Assembly: GCA_964657565.1 (NCBI GenBank)
Contig: CAZZVQ010000003.1
Coordinates: 1-64,000, forward strand
Direction: 5' to 3'
From: JAVVHH01 sp964657565
GTDB taxonomy: Bacteria; Pseudomonadota; Alphaproteobacteria; Acetobacterales; Acetobacteraceae
DNA length: 64,000 bases
Part shown: in pieces, positions 34,028 through 43,363 of the stretch
Layout: the number at the start of each line of letters is the position of its first letter
How positions within the stretch are numbered: position 1 is the stretch's first letter
Notes under the pieces: model-generated
Databases searched by the model: none
Told to the model about the DNA's origin: nothing
The model's input: only the letters and a program-made list of their open reading frames with translations
Translations under genes and position numbers: made by a program

Positions 34028-35320
34028 TCAACCGGGATGAACGAGCCGGTCGTCATGAGCGTAGAGCTGCTGAAAGTGCTCCACCATGGCCGATCGCGCC
34101 GGTGGGGCCGGCACGTTCGCCGCCAATGTCTCCCACAATCCCGCTTCCGTCGCGGCAAGCCGGATCGTCCGCGCCAGCGCCCGGTGATCGCCCATCGCGA
34201 AGTGCAGTCCGCTCACGCCATCCACGACCCGCTCGGCGGGACCACCGACATTCGAGCAAATGACCGGTTTGCCGAACATCCAAGCCTCGGACACGACGAG
34301 GCCGAAGATCTCCCACCATGTGCTCGGGACGATGCACCAATCCACCCGCGCCATCCGATTCGGAAGTTCGTCGAGGGTGTACGATCCATTCCAGCGCACG
34401 ATCTGCTCGTCGGCCGGAAGCTTGGCTTCCTCGGCAAGGAATTTCTCGATTTCCGCACGGACCGGCGCCGATGCGTACCGGATGTTGTCGCCGTTCAGGT
34501 CGACGCTGAAATCGGTGAAGCCCTGGGCCCGCAGATGCTGGACGGCGCGGAGCAGGATGTGCACGCCCTTGTTGTCGACGAACTGGCCGAAGAAGCCGAA
34601 CCGGTTCTTCGGGTCCGGCGAGGTAGGCGAGGGCGTGCCGTAGCGGCGCTGCCCATTCGTGACGTGATGGATGCGCTCGCGTGGAATGCCCCAGCGCACG
34701 TAATGCTCGATCATGAACCGGCTCGGGCAGGTGAACACGTCGACGACGGAGAGATGCGACTGGAACCATAGGCGCCGGGTCAGGAATTGCTCGGGCGAGC
34801 GGTCCGGGAAACATTGGTGGCAGCGAACCTGGCTGGCGTGCGTGCAGAGCGAGCGGTCGGTCAGCCGGACCATCTGGCCATCGGCGGCGCAGATGCTCAT
34901 GAATTCATGGAAGGTGAACACGATCTTCGCATCCGGCAGGACCCGGCGCGTCAACGTCAGCAGGTCCACGCCATAGGTGAAGAAATGGTGGAAGTGGACG
35001 ACGTCCGGCCGGATGAGCTCGAGGAAATCGATGAACGCGTCGATCACCTGCGGCGAGCCGGTCTTGTGCCACCAGTAATCGTAATCCTGCATCAGGAACA
35101 GGAACTCGTCGGGCCGCCCATCGAACCCGGTGATCCGGGCACCAGCCTTGTACAGCGCCGGGTAGATCGAATCCGTGGAGGCGAGCAGCACGACGTCGCA
35201 GTCGTCCCGCTCCTTCAGGCCTTCGAGCAGTTCGTAGCAGATCCGTTGCGCGCCGCCGGGGATCAACTCCGGATGGAACACGCTGATCAGCAGAACGCGC
35301 GGCCGCTCGGCGCCGCTCAT
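34028..35320 (-). CDS. GT4-family glycosyltransferase
   Basis: 430 residues with a full GT-B layout: LISVFHPELIPGGAQRICYEL at the N terminus, VVHFHHFFTYGVDLLTL, FTFHEFMSICAADGQMV, RCHQCFPDRSPEQFL, FGFFGQFVDNKGVHILLRA and VPSTWWEIFGLVVSEAWMFGKPVICS (EX7E-like). The donor sugar is not predictable. It overlaps the upstream GT2 gene by 4 bases (ATGA). The CHQCFP element and the overall order are shared with the GT4 gene at 18235, so the two are paralogues. Confidence 0.92.
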   Translation of the reverse strand: MSGAERPRVLLISVFHPELIPGGAQRICYELLEGLKERDDCDVVLLASTDSIYPALYKAGARITGFDGRPDEFLFLMQDYDYWWHKTGSPQVIDAFIDFLELIRPDVVHFHHFFTYGVDLLTLTRRVLPDAKIVFTFHEFMSICAADGQMVRLTDRSLCTHASQVRCHQCFPDRSPEQFLTRRLWFQSHLSVVDVFTCPSRFMIEHYVRWGIPRERIHHVTNGQRRYGTPSPTSPDPKNRFGFFGQFVDNKGVHILLRAVQHLRAQGFTDFSVDLNGDNIRYASAPVRAEIEKFLAEEAKLPADEQIVRWNGSYTLDELPNRMARVDWCIVPSTWWEIFGLVVSEAWMFGKPVICSNVGGPAERVVDGVSGLHFAMGDHRALARTIRLAATEAGLWETLAANVPAPPARSAMVEHFQQLYAHDDRLVHPG

Positions 35321-37050
35321 GGCGCACCGCGATGCGAGCGCTTCGTCAGCCGTGCCGTGAGGTCCTTGAAGCTGGAGCCGCCGCGCGGCTTCGGGTCACT
35401 CGCCACGACCGGCTCGCTCACCGGTTCGACTGGAACGGGCCGCAAGGCCGGATGCGAGGGGCGCCGCCCCGAGAGCGATTTTTCGATCAGTCCGCCCCAC
35501 CGGCGGGTGAAATACCAGCGGTTGACCAGCGATCCGCCCTCATGCACCGGACGGCGCACGGAGCCTTTGCCCTCCAGATGCCAGAACCGCACATCCTGCA
35601 GCCACGCCGGAACGCCCTCCTGCAGACTACGCAGGCAGAAATCGGCGTCTTCGTAATGGCCGAACACGTAATCTTCGGCAAAGCCGTCGAGGCGCTCGAA
35701 CCAGTTGCGATCGACCGAGATGAAGGCTCCCGTCACCGCCGGCACCGGGCGCGTGGCCGTATAGGTGGTCGACCATGACGGCGCACCTTTGCCGTAATGC
35801 TCGACGCGGATCATGGACTGTGATTCGATCTTGTTGGGGCCGACCGACAAGCCGCGGTCGATCTCGAAATACATGCCGCCATGCATGAGCGAGCCGTCGT
35901 CATAGAACAACGGCGCGCCGAACAGCGTCGTCGCATTGAGCGGCTGGGTCTCGAGGATGGCCGCGTGCTGCACCGCCCAGGCATCGTCGCGTGGAAACAC
36001 GTCGGGGTTGATGAAGACCAGCCGGTCGCTCCGGGCCGCCTGGGTGGCCACGTTGTTGGCGGCGCTGAACCCGGCATTGTCGGGCAAGGTGACCAGGGTG
36101 ACGCTCAGACCGTAGATCCGCTCGGCGATCTGGGCTTCCTTGTGCAGCGTTTCCGCCAGCTCGGGGCTGTTGGAGACATAGATGAACTCGATGTCCCGCG
36201 CCCCGCGCCCGGTCGCGAACAGGGCGTTCTGCAGGAAGAAATATTCCGACTTGCCCAGCAGGCAGACGATGAACGAGGCGGCGAAGCGCTCCCGCGGCGG
36301 GCCGAAGCGGGCCACATAGGCGGCATCGCCGATGGCCGAGGTGATCCGGCGGTTGAGCGCCATGATGGTCGACCCGGCGCCGCCATCGAGTTGCCGGAAC
36401 GCCTCGATATCGCGATTGCCGAGATATTCGAGCGAGGTGAAATGGCCGAGCGCGGTCTCGCGCAATTGGGTATCGGTGACCAAGCGCGGCGCCATCTCGA
36501 TCTGCGTGAAGCTGCCGTCGGCGAACCGGGCGCGCAGCATCATCGGGCCGGCGCCAGATTGGTCGGCGAGCAGGTGCGACTGCTCGATCATCCAGAAGCC
36601 GTAGAGATGGCCGACCGGGGCCGACAGGACCCCTTCGGCATCGGGCCGCCGGCAGCGGGCGATGGAGCGGCTGTTCCAGCCTTCCTGGTTCTGGATGGCC
36701 GAGAGGCTCAGCAGCGGGTTGGATCGGTCGTCGCTCCAGCCGACCACGAACACGACGCCGCTCTCGGACACCAGCAGCGCCTCGACGTTGAACGAGAGCT
36801 GGGCGTGGGCGGGTCGTTCGTCACAATTGCCCGCCAGGATGCGGATATAATGAGCGGTCTCGAGCCGCCGCTCGGCCCGGCCGACCCGGGCGTAATGGTC
36901 GAGCGCGGTTTCCGCCACGCCAGTGCCGATGGCCGCCTCGACGTCACGATACGCCAGCCGGTAGGCGACCTCGCTGAACTCGACGATCCCCGACGCCGGG
37001 CTCTTCCACGAGGCAGGCTCGGTAAAACCCAGGCTCTCGAAATCATCCAT
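35317..37050 (-). CDS. GT2-family glycosyltransferase with N-terminal YPDV-type domain
   Basis: 577 residues. The N terminus (about 25-65) holds VAYRLAYRDVEAAIGTGVAETALDHYARVGRAERR, matching the repeat found twice in the small protein encoded just upstream. A strand-rich middle part follows. The GT2 core includes FIVCLLGKSEYFFLQ, IEFIYVSNSPELAETL, LPDNAGFSAANNVATQAAR, LVFINPDVFPRDD, AVTGAFISVDRNWFERL and GHYEDADFCLRSLQEG. It probably elongates a surface glycan. It is 4 bases downstream of the small repeat protein gene and coupled to the GT4 gene. Confidence 0.9.
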   Translation of the reverse strand: MDDFESLGFTEPASWKSPASGIVEFSEVAYRLAYRDVEAAIGTGVAETALDHYARVGRAERRLETAHYIRILAGNCDERPAHAQLSFNVEALLVSESGVVFVVGWSDDRSNPLLSLSAIQNQEGWNSRSIARCRRPDAEGVLSAPVGHLYGFWMIEQSHLLADQSGAGPMMLRARFADGSFTQIEMAPRLVTDTQLRETALGHFTSLEYLGNRDIEAFRQLDGGAGSTIMALNRRITSAIGDAAYVARFGPPRERFAASFIVCLLGKSEYFFLQNALFATGRGARDIEFIYVSNSPELAETLHKEAQIAERIYGLSVTLVTLPDNAGFSAANNVATQAARSDRLVFINPDVFPRDDAWAVQHAAILETQPLNATTLFGAPLFYDDGSLMHGGMYFEIDRGLSVGPNKIESQSMIRVEHYGKGAPSWSTTYTATRPVPAVTGAFISVDRNWFERLDGFAEDYVFGHYEDADFCLRSLQEGVPAWLQDVRFWHLEGKGSVRRPVHEGGSLVNRWYFTRRWGGLIEKSLSGRRPSHPALRPVPVEPVSEPVVASDPKPRGGSSFKDLTARLTKRSHRGAP

Positions 37051-37054
37051 TCAG

Positions 37055-37510
37055 CTACATCTGACCACGATACTCATCGGCATTCCAGTGAGCTGGATCG
37101 GTTGTTTTGCGCAGCGCGAACCCCGGATACGGATGCCGCCCCTCGCGAAAACCGACAGCTTCGAAGTGCTCTTGGGCGGAAGAGAATACGTTCTGTGTCA
37201 ACGCCATATGAACGTCGTTGTATTGGGTCGCATACCACGCGGCATCGACTTCGATCGGATAGGGCATTCGATGCTCGAAATAGCCGAAGAAGCAGTAATG
37301 TTCGAGGGCGCTTGCGACTAATCCGCTTCGGATGGCATCGGCGACATCGGGGTATTTGTCCAGATACCAATCCTCGCGGACGCAGACCTCGCCGACCTTT
37401 GAGGCGAATACCGCGATCCAGTAGTCTTTTTCGATCGCGACGTAATTGGATTTGACTGAAGGGAGCACCTTCCTGAGGTTTAGAAGTGTCGCGTATGTTT
37501 CAAAAGGCAT
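37055..37510 (-). CDS. Small protein with two YPDV-type repeats
   Basis: 151 residues. Two copies of a roughly 45-residue motif are seen: WYLDKYPDVADAIRSGLVASALEHYCFFGYFEHRMP and WYATQYNDVHMALTQNVFSSAQEHFEAVGFREGRHP. The pattern WY...YPDV..A...G...SA..HY...G..EgR.P also occurs at the N terminus of the downstream GT2 protein and in many sugar-transferase and secreted proteins of Alphaproteobacteria. Its role is unknown; it may help anchor or order the glycosyltransferases. First gene of a leftward operon with the GT2 and GT4 genes. Confidence 0.8.
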   Translation of the reverse strand: MPFETYATLLNLRKVLPSVKSNYVAIEKDYWIAVFASKVGEVCVREDWYLDKYPDVADAIRSGLVASALEHYCFFGYFEHRMPYPIEVDAAWYATQYNDVHMALTQNVFSSAQEHFEAVGFREGRHPYPGFALRKTTDPAHWNADEYRGQM

Positions 37511-37749
37511 CGCTCATCGTTCCAGCTCTGCTCGATCGTCAGTCTCATAACCGGCAGCAATGTCTCTTGCCAGACCTGCATCCATCGCGTCCTCCAGGAT
37601 CGGCATCGTGAGGTCCACGCCGTCGCGGATGCTCACCGACCCTCTGTGAGCGATCGAGCTTGCTTTTGGCCACCTCCGCGGCGCTAACCCTGCTAAGTAA
37701 TAATTGAGCCGCTCGTCAAAATGGTAAGCCGCAAAAGAACTGGACTTTG

Positions 37750-40700
37750 ATGCCGGAGACGACCCTCCATTCCAAAGTCCAACCCGGTATCCCGGTTCCG
37801 GGCACTCCACATCCCGCCTTGGTCACGGTTGTCGCGATCGGAGCGTCGGCAGGCGGGCTCGAGGCGAGCACGAAGCTCGTGCGGGGCCTGCCTGACGGGA
37901 ACGGCATGGCGTTCATCCTGGTGCAGCACCTGGATCCGACCCACCGCAGCATGCTGGTCGACCTTCTCGCCCCACACACCGCCATGCCGGTGATCGAGGC
38001 CCTGAACGGCATCATGCTCGAGCCTGACCACCTCTATGTTATCCCGCCAGGCGCCTATCTTTCTGCGTCTGGGGACGCACTGCGCCTCTCCAAGGTCCCG
38101 CCCGGCCCGGGCACGCGCCTTCCGTTCGACTTTCTGCTTCGATCGCTCGCTGAAGGGTATGGCAATCGGGCGGTTTGCGTCGTCCTATCTGGGACGGGGG
38201 CGGATGGCGCGCTTGGGCTCGTCGCGATCAAGGAGCGCGGCGGACTCGTGATCGTTCAGGATCCCGACGAGGCGGAGTACGATGAAATGCCGCGGAGCGC
38301 CATCGCGACCGGCGTCGTGGACATGGTGCTCGCCGTGAACGACATTTCAGACGCGCTGGCCACGCACCCCCATCCGGTCGCGGACGGCCGGGCGGACGAG
38401 CCAGCGGCGGCAGACCCGGAGCAGAGATCGTTCCTGGCGATTATCGAGCTCCTGCGGACCACGACGCCGCATGACTTCACGCTCTATAAGCCGGGAACCC
38501 TGCAACGCCGGATCGAGCGACGGATGGCGATGGCTGGGGCGGCCGATCTGAGCCACTACCTGGTTCGGCTGCAAGGCGACCCGGAGGAGGCGGGCCGGGT
38601 TGCCGACGACCTGCTGATCAACGTGACCAGCTTCTTCCGCGACCCCGAGGTATTCGCGCGGTTGGAGGCCGACATCATCCCCGGCCTGATCCGAGATCAT
38701 GCTGCGAGCCAGCCCCTGCGCATCTGGATTGCCGGTTGCAGCACGGGTGAGGAGACATGGTCGCTTGCCATGCTGTTCCGCGAGCAGCTCGAGGCGTTGC
38801 AATCCTCCATCAAGCTGCAGGTCTTCGCATCGGACGTGGACGCTGATGCCGTGGCGCAGGCCCGGGCCGGGCGCTACCCTGAAACGATCGCGACCGACGT
38901 GTCGCAAGCCCGGCTCGCCCGGTTCTTCAGCCACGACGAGCACGGCTACAACGTGGGGCCGGAGTTGCGCGCCATGGTGGTGTTTACCGTCCAGGACGTG
39001 TTGGCCGATCCGCCGTTCTCCCGGCTCGATTTCATCTCCTGCCGCAACCTTCTGATCTACCTGCGCCGGGACGCGCAGGCTCGCGTATTGTCGTTGTTCG
39101 ACTTCGCGCTCCGGGAAGGCGGTATCCTGCTCCTCGGCGCCGCCGAGACGCCGGGCAAGGATGAAGGCCGGTTCCAGTTGATCGGCAAGCAGGAGCGGCT
39201 GTACCGCCGGATCGGCGTCGGCCGGCCCAATCGCGTGGGGTTTCCAATTTCGGCCGGCCGTCTGCTTGTCGCGCCCGCGCCCGCCCGGGCGGGCACGGGC
39301 CAGATGGCGCTCGCTGAGCTCGGGCAGCGGCTGGTTCTTGATGCCTATGCCCCGGCCGCGATCCTCGTCAACAGCCGCAACGAATGCCTCTACTCGCTGG
39401 GACCCATCGATCGCTACCTGCGAGTGGCGGCCGGAAGTGCCACGCAGGACGTGCTGACCATGGCGCGGGACGGCGTCCGATCGAGGCTCCGGGCCGCGCT
39501 CCGCAAGGCAAGCCAGTCGGTTGGCCTGGTCACCAGCCGGGCCACACTGGGCGACGATGCCCGGTTCCGGTTCGACATCGAGGTGCGGGCCATCGTCGGC
39601 GGGGGCGAGGCCACGCGGCTGATCTGCTTCGTGGAACGCCCGCTCACGGTGGACCCGAAGCACGTTGTCAGGCCGGGTGTCGAACCCCAGATCGCCGAAC
39701 TGGAGCGCGAGGTGGCGGATCTGCGGGCCGAGCTGGCGGAAACCTTCCGCAGCTCGGAGGCCTCGGGCGAAGAGCAGCGGGCGCTGAACGAGGAGGCGCT
39801 TTCGGCCAACGAGGAATACCAGTCCACCAACGAGGAATTGCTGACGTCCAAGGAAGAGCTGCAATCGCTCAACGAGGAGCTGTCGGCGCTCAACAGCCAA
39901 TTGCAGGAGACCCTGGAGCGGCAGCGAACGACGTCCAACGACATGCAGAACGTGCTCTACAGCACCGATGTCGCCACCCTGTTTCTCGACCGGGAAATGA
40001 ACATCCGCTTCTTCACGCCGGCGACGCGGTCGCTGTTCAACGTCATTCCTGGCGACGTCGGACGTCCGCTCGCCGACCTCGTCTCGCTGGCGACGGATAC
40101 GGCGCTCGCCGGGGACGCGGCCGACGTGCTGCGTGACTTGGTGCCCGTGGAACGCGAGATCGAGGCGAACGGCGCCTGGTTCATCCGCCGGGTGCTGCCG
40201 TACCGCACCGACGACCAGGGCGTGGAAGGCGTGGTGATCACCTTCACGAACGTCACCGAGCGCAAGTATGCCGCGCGTGCGTTGGAGGCGGCCAAGCAGG
40301 AAGCGGATCGGGCCAACGCCGCCAAGTCGCGCTTCCTCGCGGCCGCAAGCCACGATCTGCGCCAGCCGCTGCAGACGCTGGCGCTGCTGCAAGGATTGTT
40401 GGCCAAGGTCGTTGCGGAACCGGCTGGGCAGGAGCTTGTCACCCGCCTGGACGACACGCTGGGCGCGATGTCGGTGATGCTGGACACCGTGCTCGACACG
40501 AACCAGATCGATGCCGGGGTGGTCAGCGCGGAGATCGTGACGTTCCCGATCGCGGGCATGCTCGCGAAGTTACGCGACGAATATGTGTATCAGGCCCAAG
40601 CGGAAGGGCTGTCGTGGCGCGTCGTGCAGAGCAGCCTGTGGATCACCAGCGATCGGCGGCTGCTGGAGCAGATGGTGCGCAACCTGGTGTCGAATGCGCT

Positions 40701-42108
40701 GAAATACACGCCGCGTGGAAAGGTCCTGCTCGGTTGCAAGCGGCAGGGCGGAACGCTCCGGATCGAGGTATGGGACACCGGGATCGGCATTCCTGAGGAC
40801 AAGCTCGACGATATCTTCGAGGAGTATTGCCAGCTCGACAATGCAGCGCGGGACCGTAAGAGAGGCCTGGGCCTAGGGCTTGCCATCGTCCAGCGGCTCG
40901 GCGGCCTGCTCGGACACAAGGTCAGCGTGCGCTCGCGCCAGGGTGCAGGGTCGGTGTTCAGCATCGAGGTGGCGCTCGGGACGGCCGGCGCGCCGGAGTT
41001 CGCTGCCATGGCGGCGCCATCCCCGGCGGTGACGGGGCGCACCGGAACCATTCTCATCGTCGAGGATGAGCCGGAAGTTCGCAACCTCCTCGAGCAGTTC
41101 CTGCATGGCGAGGGCCATCGTGTGTTTGCCGTCGCCGATGGGCCTGCGGCACTCGCGCTGGTGGCGACCGGCCAGGCAGCGCCCGATCTCCTCCTCACCG
41201 ATTACAACCTTCCAGGCGGCCTGAACGGATTGGAGCTGGCAGCTCGGCTGCGCCGCGACCGCGTCTCCCCGCTCTGCGTGATCATCTTGACCGGGGACGT
41301 CTCCGCCCCCGCGCTGCACGAGGCTGCACGGCAGGATTGCATTGCGCTTAGCAAACCGGTCAAGCTCGACGCCCTGACCAAAGCCTTGCAAGACTTGCTG
41401 TTGCCGGCGCGGGCGCCCGCCTCCGGGGACCCTCGGAAGCACTCCGAGTCCGGCTCTCCCGTGATCTTCATCGTCGATGACGCCGCCAGCGTCCGTACGA
41501 GCGTGCGCACTCTGCTCGAAGCCGAGGGCCGGACCGTGGAAGATCATGGCTCGTCCGAATCGTTCCTGGATGCTTACCACCCGGGCCGCGGTGCGTGCCT
41601 GCTGCTCGACGCGACCTTGCCCGGGCTCAGTGGACTCGACTTGCTGCGCAAGCTGCGCGAAGCCGGCGACCGGATCCCCACGATCCTGATCACGGGCCAC
41701 GGAGACGTGCACATGGCGGTCGAGGCGATGCGGGCGGGCGCCTCGGATTTCATCGAAAAGCCGGTGGGGCGGACCGAGCTGCTCGCGAGCCTGGAGCGGG
41801 CGTTGGATCAGTCGAGCGACTCGGAGACGCTATCATCGTGGCGTGCAACCGCGGCGCAGGCTGTGAAGAGCCTCACCAACCGTCAGCGCCAGATCATGAC
41901 CATGATCATCGCGGGCCATCCGAGCAAGAACATCGCCGCCGACCTCGGCATCAGCCAGCGCACCGTCGAGAACCATCGTGCGGCGATCATGCAGCGGACC
42001 AACTCCAAGTCACTACCCGCCTTGACCCGCCTTGCTCTTGCCGCTGCCTGGACGGGCTCTGACGGGTCGCTGGTGGCGGCCGGGCCTGCGGCTAAGACAG
42101 CGCGCTGA
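37750..42108 (+). CDS. CheB-CheR-PAS-histidine kinase-receiver-receiver-LuxR hybrid
   Basis: 1452 residues. CheB methylesterase domain about 25-200 with GASAGG (Ser33) and SGTGADG; CheR methyltransferase about 215-480 with LYKPGTLQRRIERRM, GCSTGEE and CRNLLIYL; a coiled coil about 640-730; PAS about 735-845; HisKA with AAASHDLRQPLQTL (His868) and HATPase with NLVSNALKYTP, DTGIGIPEDK and GLGLGLAIV; receiver 1 with LIVEDEPEVRN and Asp1151; receiver 2 with IFIVDDAAS and Asp1287; and a C-terminal LuxR-type helix-turn-helix (LTNRQRQIMTMII, ISQRTVENHRA). No membrane segment, so a cytoplasmic sensor. The C-terminal receiver plus HTH resembles a FixJ-type response regulator fused to its kinase. Start taken at ATG 37750. 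Confidence 0.95.
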   Translation: MPETTLHSKVQPGIPVPGTPHPALVTVVAIGASAGGLEASTKLVRGLPDGNGMAFILVQHLDPTHRSMLVDLLAPHTAMPVIEALNGIMLEPDHLYVIPPGAYLSASGDALRLSKVPPGPGTRLPFDFLLRSLAEGYGNRAVCVVLSGTGADGALGLVAIKERGGLVIVQDPDEAEYDEMPRSAIATGVVDMVLAVNDISDALATHPHPVADGRADEPAAADPEQRSFLAIIELLRTTTPHDFTLYKPGTLQRRIERRMAMAGAADLSHYLVRLQGDPEEAGRVADDLLINVTSFFRDPEVFARLEADIIPGLIRDHAASQPLRIWIAGCSTGEETWSLAMLFREQLEALQSSIKLQVFASDVDADAVAQARAGRYPETIATDVSQARLARFFSHDEHGYNVGPELRAMVVFTVQDVLADPPFSRLDFISCRNLLIYLRRDAQARVLSLFDFALREGGILLLGAAETPGKDEGRFQLIGKQERLYRRIGVGRPNRVGFPISAGRLLVAPAPARAGTGQMALAELGQRLVLDAYAPAAILVNSRNECLYSLGPIDRYLRVAAGSATQDVLTMARDGVRSRLRAALRKASQSVGLVTSRATLGDDARFRFDIEVRAIVGGGEATRLICFVERPLTVDPKHVVRPGVEPQIAELEREVADLRAELAETFRSSEASGEEQRALNEEALSANEEYQSTNEELLTSKEELQSLNEELSALNSQLQETLERQRTTSNDMQNVLYSTDVATLFLDREMNIRFFTPATRSLFNVIPGDVGRPLADLVSLATDTALAGDAADVLRDLVPVEREIEANGAWFIRRVLPYRTDDQGVEGVVITFTNVTERKYAARALEAAKQEADRANAAKSRFLAAASHDLRQPLQTLALLQGLLAKVVAEPAGQELVTRLDDTLGAMSVMLDTVLDTNQIDAGVVSAEIVTFPIAGMLAKLRDEYVYQAQAEGLSWRVVQSSLWITSDRRLLEQMVRNLVSNALKYTPRGKVLLGCKRQGGTLRIEVWDTGIGIPEDKLDDIFEEYCQLDNAARDRKRGLGLGLAIVQRLGGLLGHKVSVRSRQGAGSVFSIEVALGTAGAPEFAAMAAPSPAVTGRTGTILIVEDEPEVRNLLEQFLHGEGHRVFAVADGPAALALVATGQAAPDLLLTDYNLPGGLNGLELAARLRRDRVSPLCVIILTGDVSAPALHEAARQDCIALSKPVKLDALTKALQDLLLPARAPASGDPRKHSESGSPVIFIVDDAASVRTSVRTLLEAEGRTVEDHGSSESFLDAYHPGRGACLLLDATLPGLSGLDLLRKLREAGDRIPTILITGHGDVHMAVEAMRAGASDFIEKPVGRTELLASLERALDQSSDSETLSSWRATAAQAVKSLTNRQRQIMTMIIAGHPSKNIAADLGISQRTVENHRAAIMQRTNSKSLPALTRLALAAAWTGSDGSLVAAGPAAKTAR

Positions 42109-43363
42109 TAGCACCGGGCTCGACACTACGCCGCTGGCCGAGCCGATCGTTTCGGTGGTCTCTGGCTTGGCGAAGATGACGCAGACGCAGGTAGGCGCTC
42201 AGCCAAACCCCAAGGCCGTCCTGCCAGGGACCCAGGTCAGACAAACACTCATCTGCATCGGCATTGATTTCCGAAGCACGGTCCATGCGCGTTGCTCCCG
42301 GCTGAGTAGATGACCTGTGGTGGCGCAGCGCATCGCCCGGCGCGGCCCGGCATGCAGATCAGGCGCCCGAAGACGACTGGTCATGCACATTGTTCTTCCA
42401 TTTTGTGGTCGTGTTAGACAGTTCTCCACCAGGCCTGATGCCGATTAGATCGTTGCTTCCCTAAACTTGGCCGCCCATTCTAGGAGCTGTCCGATAGTGT
42501 TAGAGTACTTTGCTACGATGTAGGAAATGCTGACACCTTCGGAAAACACCTATTGGCCGGCTCCCACGTAGGTAGTTTCCGAGGCTCTCCTTCCGCCATC
42601 CGAGAATGGCACAGCTAGCGCTGCGCCTTTCAAGCTTTGAGAGAGCTCTTGTTGCGCTGTCCGCAATGGCTGGATCTAGGTGGAAGAAAGAGACCAAATC
42701 GATGGTTGCTCATAGTGCGAGACACAGCCAGGCAAGTTTCACGGGCGTGTGCATTGTCCTCACCGGCTTCCCAGAACGGGTTCATCGGGTCGTTGACGTG
42801 CTGGAGCACGTCATGCCCGGTGGATTTGCTTGGAGCGAGTACGCGGAGCTGCTGGGCCAGGGCGCCATAACTCTCGAAGGCCACGGTATACCGCCGGATG
42901 TCGATCCGAGCCAGATGCGCGTTCAGGTACTCCTCTAAGCTGTGGTGGCATGGCATGCGCCTTGCCATTCTTCTCGCGCAGGCGAACCCCCATAGCCGGC
43001 GGTTTTGGGCAAAACACGTCCTTACAAAAAACCGTCAACCTTCCAGCTTCGTCAGCGTCCTGAGGCGCTCAATCAGGGCCGCCCCCTCGGCGGTGCCAGG
43101 GTCGAGGGCATTGGCAGCGAGGGCAAGCTTCTGAGACGGGAATCGAGCAAACAGGCCGGAGGCTCCGAAGCAATAAGTGCAATTGGACTAACCCGCTCCG
43201 CGGGAGTCACGTGTTTTGACTGCGGTGCACTGAACGGAGCCCTCTGAGGTCGCGTGTCCCTCGCCGAGGTGGCTGGCAGTCGTTCTTTGTTCATCTGACA
43301 GCCCCGTTTGCAGGACCTTGGCGTCGCGCACCGTCGCGCGTCACTCCAGCATGGGAGCCACCA
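42109..43363. other. Decayed region between the hybrid kinase and the IS91-type element
   Basis: About 1.25 kb with no gene I can support firmly. A 64-residue leftward frame at 42092-42286 (MDRASEINADADECLSDLGPW...) overlaps the kinase stop and might be a small protein. Two overlapping frames around 42606-42968, one on each strand, both look weakly protein-like. A leftward tail ending at 43035 (NALDPGTAEGAALIERL, then RTLTKLEG and a stop) reads like the C terminus of an interrupted gene. Composition is mixed. I interpret it as remnants left by insertions. Confidence 0.45.

Noticed and set aside
38347..40392. Long leftward open frame of 681 codons
   Set aside because: It is antisense to the CheB-CheR-kinase gene and shows no domain.
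42606..42968. Overlapping open frames on both strands in the decayed region
   Set aside because: Both look partly protein-like but neither has a recognisable domain or ribosome site, so I could not choose one and list neither as a gene.
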